Below, piece by piece: positions 53,325-59,266 of a stretch of DNA of 59,266 bases. Within the stretch, counting starts at the first letter, position 1; the number at the start of each line of letters is the position of its first letter. Origin of the DNA: Ruminimicrobiellum sp045223915 (lineage in GTDB: Bacteria > Elusimicrobiota > Endomicrobiia > Endomicrobiales > Endomicrobiaceae); contig JBGUZU010000028.1 in NCBI GenBank assembly GCA_045223915.1, positions 1 to 59,266 of the forward strand, given 5' to 3'. The translations under genes and the position numbers were made by a program. The notes beneath the pieces were generated by a model. That model did not search any database. It was not told where the DNA came from and worked only from the letters and a program-made list of their open reading frames with translations.

Positions 53325-54715
53325 TGAACTTATTTAAACAGGAAGATACTATAGTAGCTCTTGCTACAGGCAATATAAAATCCGCTTTGGCTATCATAAG
53401 AATAAGTGGTAGTATTGCAAAAACGGTAGTATCTTCCGTTTTTTTTACAAAAAATCATAACCCTGTAACAATAGAAGACAGAAAAGTTTACCACGGTTAC
53501 ATTTACGATAACGATAAAAAACTTGATGAAGTAATTTTATATTATTTAAAAGCTCCTCACACATATACGGGTGAAGATACCGTTGAAATATCTACACACG
53601 GTAATCCTTTAATAGTTCAAAAAATAGTAAATTTGTTATTATCGAAAGGTATAAGGCCTGCAGACAAAGGAGAATTTACTTACAGAGCTTTTATAAACAA
53701 TAAAATGGACTTATCCGAAGCCGAAGCGGTGAACGAACTTATAAACAGTTCAAATTCCAAATCGGTGGAACTTGCGCTGAATTCGTTGCAAGGTTCACTA
53801 TCCGACAAAATAAAAAATATTAAACAGGATTTAACTACATTGTTTGCATATTTGGAAGTATCGCTAGATTATCCGCAGGAAGATATAGACTTTTTAACAA
53901 GAGATCAGAAAAAAGAAAGTATGCAAAAAATTATTTCTCGGTTAAACGATTTAATATCTTCTTATTCTTTAAGTAAACTTATAACAAACGGTATAAAAAT
54001 CGCAATTGTAGGAAAACCAAATGCAGGTAAATCATCAATATTAAATTCAATATTGGGATATCAAAGAGCAATAGTTACCGATATTGCCGGAACAACCACC
54101 GATACGATAGAGGAAACGGTAGAATATAACGGAATTTCCATTACGATTATAGATACTGCAGGAATAAGATATCATACAACAAACACTATAGAAAAAATCG
54201 GGCAGGAAAGATCAAAATCTTCAATAGAAGTTGCGGACATAATTTTGTGGATTACAGATTCAAGTATAGACTTTGATGATAACGACAAACAAATAGCGGA
54301 TTTATTAAAAGACAAACAAGCTAAAACTATTGTCGTTTTAAATAAATCCGATTTACAACAAAAAATTTCTTTAACCGAACTTAAAAAAGTTGCAAACATA
54401 AACACGGTTATAAACTTTTCAACGGTAACAAAAACTCCTATAGAAACTATCTTAAATAAAATTTTTGAGCTAATGAATTTAACGGATATCGAAGAAAACA
54501 CTAATGTATTGCTAAACACAAGACAATACAACCTGATTTGTAAAGTTCAGGAGCATTTAAACAAAATTTTGGAACTTATAGATAAAGGCGACAGTGATGA
54601 AATAGTTTCTTTCGAAACGCAAAACGCATTAAATTCTTTAAATGAAATTTTAGGAATTGATGCAAAAGAAGATATTTTGCACACGGTATTTTCAAAATTC
54701 TGCGTAGGAAAATAA
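53324..54715 (+). CDS. mnmE: tRNA modification GTPase MnmE
   Basis: 463 residues. The N-terminal folate-binding domain has TYTGEDTVEISTHGNP; the G domain has AIVGKPNAGKSSILNSILG (G1), AGTTTDTIEE (G2), DTAGIR (G3) and LNKSD (G4); the C-terminus ends FCVGK, the catalytic-Cys tail (usually CIGK). With MnmG it modifies U34 of several tRNAs. It converges on the L,D-transpeptidase gene with 3 bases between stops. Confidence 0.97.
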   Translation: MNLFKQEDTIVALATGNIKSALAIIRISGSIAKTVVSSVFFTKNHNPVTIEDRKVYHGYIYDNDKKLDEVILYYLKAPHTYTGEDTVEISTHGNPLIVQKIVNLLLSKGIRPADKGEFTYRAFINNKMDLSEAEAVNELINSSNSKSVELALNSLQGSLSDKIKNIKQDLTTLFAYLEVSLDYPQEDIDFLTRDQKKESMQKIISRLNDLISSYSLSKLITNGIKIAIVGKPNAGKSSILNSILGYQRAIVTDIAGTTTDTIEETVEYNGISITIIDTAGIRYHTTNTIEKIGQERSKSSIEVADIILWITDSSIDFDDNDKQIADLLKDKQAKTIVVLNKSDLQQKISLTELKKVANINTVINFSTVTKTPIETILNKIFELMNLTDIEENTNVLLNTRQYNLICKVQEHLNKILELIDKGDSDEIVSFETQNALNSLNEILGIDAKEDILHTVFSKFCVGK

Positions 54716-54718
54716 ATT

Positions 54719-55417
54719 TTAATCTCCGAATTGATGTTCGTATTCGTAAATAACTATCTTTGTTTTCTTTGTTGTATTCTGAAGAATTTTCATCATGCTT
54801 TCTTCATCAACGGCTATGCAACCTGCGGTATAATCTTTGTTTCCTTTTACATGAATAAAAATATTTGAACCGTTAGGAAAAACATTTTTAGGATTAAAAT
54901 CTATACATAATGCATAATTATATTGAGGAATATAATCCATTAAGTGTTCACCTTTACATTCGTGTTTTGCTTTTCTTGCATCTATAATTTGGTTATAATA
55001 TTTACAATCTTCGTCGCATGCATACATATCGTTAGTTATATCAATATATTTCAAAGTTGTTCCCGGATTCATTTTTTTACCGAAAGCAAATGTAGGGTTA
55101 AACTCTCCGACAGGAGTTTTTAAATCCCCTTCTTTTTCTTTACCTAACCCTCTTTTTCCTATAAAAGCATCCGTTGCTAAAATAAGGTCCCATCCGCTGT
55201 CTTGGGTTTTATCTTTTATATACATTTTTAAAATTGCATTAGTATTTTCTACGGGAGTTATACATATTACTCCTTGAACTTTTTTATCGGTTTGATATTT
55301 GTTTAATATAGGATTTCTGTTTATCGTTTGAACTTCAGGAGCCTTCTTTGCATAAACGGACATACTAAAAAATAACACTGCCGCTACCGAAAATGCTAAT
55401 ACATTTTTTATTTTCAT
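54719..55417 (-). CDS. Secreted L,D-transpeptidase (YkuD domain)
   Basis: 232 residues. A signal peptide (1-23, ending VYA) is followed by a YkuD-type domain in which NIFIHVKGNKDYTAGCIAVDEE provides the active-site His and Cys (H-x8-G-C form). Such enzymes make 3-3 cross-links or attach lipoproteins to peptidoglycan; the C-C rich insert around DMYACDEDCKYYNQ is unusual and could form a disulfide. Within the family, the ErfK versus YafK type cannot be settled here. Confidence 0.88.
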   Translation of the reverse strand: MKIKNVLAFSVAAVLFFSMSVYAKKAPEVQTINRNPILNKYQTDKKVQGVICITPVENTNAILKMYIKDKTQDSGWDLILATDAFIGKRGLGKEKEGDLKTPVGEFNPTFAFGKKMNPGTTLKYIDITNDMYACDEDCKYYNQIIDARKAKHECKGEHLMDYIPQYNYALCIDFNPKNVFPNGSNIFIHVKGNKDYTAGCIAVDEESMMKILQNTTKKTKIVIYEYEHQFGD

Positions 55418-55435
55418 GTTTTTTTCTCCCTATTC

Positions 55436-55476
55436 GCTTCAAATCTTCTATTCTTCTAAATTGCATTCGGCAATTT
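55436..55476 (-). repeat. Hairpin at the argS stop followed by octamer remnant
   Basis: AAATTGCCGAATGCAATTT (55476-55458) starts at the base after the argS stop and runs into AGAAGAATAGAAGATTTGAAG, the octamer array. Confidence 0.65.
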
Positions 55477-57117
55477 TTACATCTTATTCGGTGCGGATAC
55501 ACCGAGCAAATCAAGCCCTACCGTAATTATAATCGATACCGCTTTTAACAGTTGTATTCTTGCTTTTTCAAGTTCTTTATCTTCGCCCAACACCCTGCAC
55601 TTTTCATAGAATCTGTGATAAATATCTGCAGTTTCTATTAAGTATGTGGTTAAATGGTGCGGACTTTTCGTTTTGTCGCATATAAGCAAGGTATCTTCGA
55701 AAGATATCAATTTTTTTATTAAATCTTTTTCTTCTTTTGTGCTTAACAAACTTAAATTTGCGGTTGAAGAATCTTCTTTATAATCTTTTAAAATAGATTG
55801 GCATCTTGCATTAACATATTGAACATAAAATACGGGGTTTTCACTTGTTTGTTTTTTTGCAAGTTCCAAATCAAACTCAAGTTGTGAATCCGGTGCTCTT
55901 AACAAAAAGAAAAATCTGCAGGCATCCGTTCCTACTTCGTCCAACACATCTTTTAATGTTATAAATTCACCGCTTCTTGTAGACATTGCAACAGGTTGTC
56001 CGTTTCTGACAAGACTTACGAGTTGGTAAAGTATAACTTTTAATGCCTCTTTTTTCTGACCGAGCATTTGAATTGCCGCCATAATTCTTGCAACATATCC
56101 GTGGTGATCCGCTCCCCACAAATTTATAACCTGAGCAAATTCTCTTTCGTATTTATTTTTGTGATATGCCACATCGGAAGCCAAATATGTATATCTGCCG
56201 TCCGTTCTTCTTAAAACTCTGTCTTTATCGTCTCCGTACAAAGTGGATTTTAACCACAATGCTCCGTCTTGTTCGAAAGCATCACCTTTTTCTTTTAAGT
56301 ATTGGCAAACATTATCTACTTGTGTTTTACCGTTTTCATCTTTATCGGAAGCGATTTTAGATTCGGAAAACCAACTGTCGAAATTTACCCTGAACTGTTC
56401 CAAATCTTTTTTTATTGTTTCCAATATTCTTGTATGAGACTCTTTTTTAAAATCTATTTCTTCAAATTTTTTACCTTCGTTTATTAAATCTTGAGCTATA
56501 TCTTTTATATATTCACCTTTATACCCGTCTTCCAAAAACGGTATATCTTCGCCTTTAAGTTGTCTGTATCTTGTTTTTGTGGATTCACCCAAAACATTCA
56601 TTTGGTTACCTACATCGTTAAGATAATATTCTTTAACGACATTGTAACCCAAATGTTTTAATATTCTTGAAAGGGAATCACCTATTGCGGCACCTCTTCC
56701 GTGACCGATATGTAAAGGGCCTGTAGGGTTGGCCGAAACGAACTCCACCATAATTTTATCTTTGTTTACATTTTCCTGTTTTGCATAATCTTGTTTTTTA
56801 GATAATATTTTGTTTAGTTCCTGCTGTAAAAATTCGTCGGTAAAATGTAAATTTATAAAACCCGCGCCTGCTATTTCGGCAGATTTTATTGTGCCGGAAA
56901 ATTCTTTGGAAATAATTTCTATAAGTTCTGTTGCTATAATTCTCGGATTTGTTCTTGCTTTTTTTGCAATTATCATTGCAGCATTCAAAGCCAAGTCCGC
57001 ATTGATATTTTTAGGAGGAATTTCCACAACAAAAGATATTTGTTCTTCTATTCCTTTAGATTTTGCAAAATTGTTTATTGTATTTTTTAATTGTTCTTCA
57101 AAATTAAATTTTAACAT
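55477..57117 (-). CDS. argS: Arginyl-tRNA synthetase
   Basis: 546 residues. The N-terminal Add-1 domain (about 1-90), the HIGH motif in ANPTGPLHIGHGRGA, the KMSK-equivalent AMSTRSGEFITL, and the C-terminal DALR anticodon domain (YHRFYEKCRVLG). Class I enzyme charging tRNA-Arg. Upstream (57118-57322) is repeat DNA and the terminator of the neighbouring gene; no clear promoter was seen. Confidence 0.97.
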   Translation of the reverse strand: MLKFNFEEQLKNTINNFAKSKGIEEQISFVVEIPPKNINADLALNAAMIIAKKARTNPRIIATELIEIISKEFSGTIKSAEIAGAGFINLHFTDEFLQQELNKILSKKQDYAKQENVNKDKIMVEFVSANPTGPLHIGHGRGAAIGDSLSRILKHLGYNVVKEYYLNDVGNQMNVLGESTKTRYRQLKGEDIPFLEDGYKGEYIKDIAQDLINEGKKFEEIDFKKESHTRILETIKKDLEQFRVNFDSWFSESKIASDKDENGKTQVDNVCQYLKEKGDAFEQDGALWLKSTLYGDDKDRVLRRTDGRYTYLASDVAYHKNKYEREFAQVINLWGADHHGYVARIMAAIQMLGQKKEALKVILYQLVSLVRNGQPVAMSTRSGEFITLKDVLDEVGTDACRFFFLLRAPDSQLEFDLELAKKQTSENPVFYVQYVNARCQSILKDYKEDSSTANLSLLSTKEEKDLIKKLISFEDTLLICDKTKSPHHLTTYLIETADIYHRFYEKCRVLGEDKELEKARIQLLKAVSIIITVGLDLLGVSAPNKM

Positions 57118-57178
57118 TTTGTATTTCCTTGAAATTATTTCTTAAATTATACATTTTTATTAAGGCAATGTATACGAC

Positions 57179-57252
57179 CGAGGAATGGAGGGATGGAGGG
57201 ATGGAGGGATGGAGGAATGGATGTATAGAGGTATGGAAACGACAAACGGCAA
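57179..57252 (+). repeat. Octamer array with GGAAACGACAA tag
   Basis: GAGGAATG, then three copies of GAGGGATG, GAGGAATG, GATGTATA and GAGGTATG, followed by GAAACGACAAACGGCAAC. This is the longest and most regular array here and lies in opposite orientation to those behind leftward genes. Confidence 0.75.
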
Positions 57253-57267
57253 CAATAATAAAAACAA

Positions 57268-57310
57268 AAAGCACAGAAAGAAAAATTCTTCCTGTGCTTT
57301 AATTGTTTTT
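57268..57310 (-). terminator. Terminator of outer-membrane protein gene 1
   Basis: AAAGCACAGGAAGAATT pairs with the following complementary AATTTTTCTTTCTGTGCTTT, then a T-rich tail. Nearly the same sequence follows the paralogue at 58349-58390. Confidence 0.8.
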
Positions 57311-57322
57311 TATTTTAATGAA

Positions 57323-57934
57323 TTAAATACTAAATTTATAACCTACTTTCAATTTGAATAATTTAAGTGTAGCATCAGCAGTAACACTTTCACCTTCAAG
57401 GTTTATTTCTCCATAATTGAAAGCATATATTAATTCAACTAAAAAGTTTTCTTTTATTGTTGTTCCCAAACCTATTCCCCAATATAATCCGTTTTTAACA
57501 TCCAGATAACCACTCATATCACCACTTACACTTACAAACCCATAACCTAACTGAGCTATAGGATAAATATTGTTGAATATATCATTGTTCAAAGCAATAT
57601 CATATTTCGCCTGAACAAAAAGATTTGTTGTTCCTGCTTTTACAAATCCTCCCGGAACACTCTCTCCTCCAGCTTTATCCAGTTCACTTTCAAAAACATA
57701 TTCCAAACCGGCACCTACTGCAATATCTTTTTCTACATAGTAGAAGAAATCACCTTCTAATGAAAATGTGGTATTAAAGTCAAGATCCTCACTGTAACCG
57801 TTTACTTCAACTTTCATCGTAGGGCTAAAAAGAACTCCCAATTTTCCGTTGATTTCCATACTGCCTTTTTCTGCTGCAAATGCAGGTGCTACCATTGCTG
57901 CTGCCAACAATACTACTGCTAACAACTTTCTCAT
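57323..57934 (-). CDS. Small outer-membrane beta-barrel protein, paralogue 1
   Basis: 203 residues. Signal peptide MRKLLAVVLLAAAMVAPAFA, then an eight-strand-like barrel with repeated amphipathic strands (GVLFSPTMKVEVNGY, FVQAKYDIALNN, YWGIGLGTTIKENFLVELIYAFNYGEINLEG) and a C-terminal LKVGYKFSI ending in an aromatic/hydrophobic pair, the outer-membrane assembly signal. It resembles OmpW/OMP_b-brl porin-like families. GGAGG lies 7-11 bases before the ATG and a good promoter is present. It is about 60% alike to its neighbour by eye. Confidence 0.85.
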   Translation of the reverse strand: MRKLLAVVLLAAAMVAPAFAAEKGSMEINGKLGVLFSPTMKVEVNGYSEDLDFNTTFSLEGDFFYYVEKDIAVGAGLEYVFESELDKAGGESVPGGFVKAGTTNLFVQAKYDIALNNDIFNNIYPIAQLGYGFVSVSGDMSGYLDVKNGLYWGIGLGTTIKENFLVELIYAFNYGEINLEGESVTADATLKLFKLKVGYKFSI

Positions 57935-57971
57935 TTACTGCCTCCTTTTTTAAAAGTAACAACATGTGTTC

Positions 57972-58000
57972 ATATTATAATTTTCTACGACGATTGTCAA
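57972..58000 (-). promoter_or_regulatory. Promoter of outer-membrane protein gene 1
   Basis: Reading leftward, TTGACA (58000-57995); TAATAT (57977-57972) lies 17 bases away and a perfect TATAAT (57979-57974) 15 bases away, overlapping. Confidence 0.7.
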
Positions 58001-58065
58001 CGACAAGACTGCAATTTGTAATTTACAATGTACAATTTCGGAGTGCCTGCGGCACAATTTTTTAT

Positions 58066-58173
58066 AGATTCCGGATCGGAGTCCGGAATGACAATAAACA
58101 ACGAGATCCCGCATCAAGTGCGGGATGACAAAATGAATGGATTGCCACGACAACAAGTTGCCTCGCAATGACA
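58066..58173. repeat. Cluster of three REP-like palindromes
   Basis: AGATTCCGG...CCGGAATGACA (58066-58093), AGATCCCGC...GCGGGATGACA (58104-58130) and ATTGCCACG...CGCAATGACA (58141-58173). All end in ATGACA. The cluster recurs at 59165. Confidence 0.8.
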
Positions 58174-58197
58174 AAATATTTTTGTACCTTATTCTTG

Positions 58198-58333
58198 GTG
58201 TTCAAAGACTTTCAATATTTTGAATTAGAACGAAGTATTTGGCAAATGAAGTGTACGTAAAAGAAAGTGATAGCGATTGGTACTCGATTGAGCCAAATAC
58301 AAAGTTATAATTCAAAAGATAAAGTCGCTTCGC
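58198..58333 (+). repeat. Hairpin element, copy 4
   Basis: Same order as copy 3: TTTTGAATTAGAACGAAG arm, TATTTGGC (58236-58243) pairing perfectly with GCCAAATA (58292-58299), core GTGTAC...GGTACT, and the closing GTTATAATTCAAAAG arm. Versus copy 3, two stem pairs are changed on both sides. It shares the 468-base intergenic gap with the REP cluster, promoter and terminator. Confidence 0.75.
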
Positions 58334-58348
58334 TAAAACAAAAAAAAG

Positions 58349-58390
58349 AAGCACAGAAAGAAAAATTCTTCCTGTGCTTTAATTGTTTTT
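58349..58390 (-). terminator. Terminator of outer-membrane protein gene 2
   Basis: Stem AAGCACAGGAAGAATT with its complement, nearly identical to 57268-57310, followed by a short T-rich stretch. Confidence 0.75.
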
Positions 58391-58402
58391 TATTTTAATG
58401 AA

Positions 58403-59011
58403 TTAGATTGCAAACTTGTAACCAACTTTCAATTTAAATGCTTTATATGTTGTATCTACTGTAAAAGGAGCTCCTTTAGGTTCTACTTCTCCATAATTGA
58501 AAGCATACATTAATTCAACTATGAAATTTTCTTTTATTGTTGTTCCCAAACCGATACCCCAATATAAGCCGTTCTTCATATCAATATGATCTTTTGCATC
58601 ACCACCTACACTATTTATTCCGTAACCCAATTGAACTATAGGATAAATGTTGTTAATTACATCACTTTGTATAGCGACATCATATTTTGCCTGAACGAAA
58701 AGATTTGTTGTTCCGTATTTCATAGAACCTTCACCTTCTACATCAACTTCACTTGGAACAACATATTCCAAACCGGCACCTACTGCTATTTCATTTGCTA
58801 CATAATAGAAGAAATCTGCGCCCAATGAAAATGTGGTTTTGAAATCAGCACTTTCAGACATACTGTGCCCCATATAACTTGCTTCCTGTTTCATTGTAGG
58901 ACTAAAAAGAACTCCCAATTTTCCGTCAATTTCCATACTGCCTTTTTCTGCTGCAAATGCAGGTGCTACCATTGCTGCTGCCAACAATACTACTGCTAAC
59001 AACTTTTTCAT
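58403..59011 (-). CDS. Small outer-membrane beta-barrel protein, paralogue 2
   Basis: 202 residues. The signal peptide (1-20) and the first 15 mature residues are almost identical to paralogue 1, as are YWGIGLGTTIKENF and the C-terminal FKLKVGYKFAI. The loops differ most (residues 38-50 and 85-95), as expected for surface loops. It has its own GGAGG ribosome site, promoter and terminator, so the two are separately transcribed copies from a tandem duplication. Confidence 0.85.
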   Translation of the reverse strand: MKKLLAVVLLAAAMVAPAFAAEKGSMEIDGKLGVLFSPTMKQEASYMGHSMSESADFKTTFSLGADFFYYVANEIAVGAGLEYVVPSEVDVEGEGSMKYGTTNLFVQAKYDVAIQSDVINNIYPIVQLGYGINSVGGDAKDHIDMKNGLYWGIGLGTTIKENFIVELMYAFNYGEVEPKGAPFTVDTTYKAFKLKVGYKFAI

Positions 59012-59053
59012 TTACTGCCTCCTTTTCTTTTGGTTTTACAACGATGTCTATTT

Positions 59054-59082
59054 ATTTTATTATTTATTGTGTTTATTGTCAA
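59054..59082 (-). promoter_or_regulatory. Promoter of outer-membrane protein gene 2
   Basis: Reading leftward, TTGACA (59082-59077) and TAAAAT (59059-59054), 17 bases apart. Confidence 0.7.
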
Positions 59083-59093
59083 CGACGGAAAAA

Positions 59094-59145
59094 TGGAGGC
59101 ATTTTGGAGGACTAGAGGATTGGAAGATTAGAAGATTGGAAGTTA
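59094..59145 (+). repeat. Octamer array
   Basis: Units of the GAGGATTG/GAAGATTA type (59109-59141), the same variant as behind trpD, upstream of outer-membrane protein gene 2. Confidence 0.6.
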
Positions 59146-59164
59146 TAAGGATTTTTTATTTTTT

Positions 59165-59266
59165 ATAGATTCCGGATCTGAGTCCGGAATGACAACAAAC
59201 AACGAGATCCCGCATCAAGTGCGGGATGACAAAACGGATGGATTGCCACGGCAACAAGTTGCCTCG
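59165..59266. repeat. Second REP-like cluster, cut by the window edge
   Basis: Nearly identical to 58066-58165: the same three palindromes in the same order with a few base changes, continuing past the end of the window. Confidence 0.8.

Noticed and set aside
1..59266. tRNA or rRNA genes
   Set aside because: No cloverleaf with a GTTCRA-type T-loop was recognised in any intergenic gap; a short gene could still be missed by eye.

Overview
The window looks like chromosome from an AT-rich, Gram-negative bacterium. It has a complete Tol-Pal system, a Kdo transferase (waaA), a heptosyltransferase-type enzyme, several beta-barrel outer-membrane proteins and lipoproteins. Gene content and style would fit the Elusimicrobiota (Endomicrobia-like), but I have no marker that proves it, so that is a tentative placement. 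A secreted pectate lyase hints at life on plant matter, for example in a gut. No tRNA, rRNA, CRISPR array, phage or transposase gene was seen.

Layout. 1-3 kb: two envelope proteins (one cut by the window edge, one large OmpA-type protein). 3-10 kb: pal-cpoB-tolA-tolB-tolQ-tolR, followed in the same run by a membrane PHP-domain protein and a GT39-type glycosyltransferase. 10-16.4 kb: a ComEC lacking the metallo-beta-lactamase domain, a TMTC-like membrane/TPR protein and glyQ-glyS. 16.5-19.4 kb: GT8 glycosyltransferase, pectate lyase lipoprotein and a DnaQ-like exonuclease. 19.4-25.4 kb: cimA, lysC-thrB-thiC and thiE. 25.6-27.9 kb: waaA and a GT9 gene. 27.9-32.5 kb: an accessory stretch of unrecognised small membrane proteins, a zinc-ribbon protein, a TPR lipoprotein, a DUF1653 protein, a decayed SGNH hydrolase and several structured repeats. 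32.5-48.1 kb: one long leftward run trpEGDCFBA-aroF-tyrA-aroA-plsC-ispH-rpsA-ruvA-ruvB-queH, headed by a strong promoter and a tryptophan T-box leader. 48.2-54.7 kb: tcdA, PilZ, folD and the classic rpmH-rnpA-yidD-yidC-jag-mnmE cluster. 54.7-59.3 kb: L,D-transpeptidase, argS and two paralogous outer-membrane proteins.

How it works together. The 41-47.7 kb genes give the tryptophan branch; aroF, tyrA and aroA add the first and late shikimate steps and tyrosine. The T-box means the head of this run should be read through when uncharged tRNA-Trp accumulates. cimA, lysC and thrB serve isoleucine and aspartate-family synthesis; thiC and thiE serve thiamine.

The most unusual content is between the genes: (i) a family of about 110-140 bp hairpin-forming elements (24.6, 27.9, 32.3-32.5 and 58.2 kb) whose stems differ between copies by compensating changes; (ii) 8-bp purine-rich tandem arrays ending in a GAAACGACA-like tag, usually just past a gene's stop codon and often behind a hairpin that spans the stop; (iii) REP-like palindromes, one of which has split trpC from trpF with a 23-bp duplication; and (iv) a nested-hairpin element at 30.5 kb.
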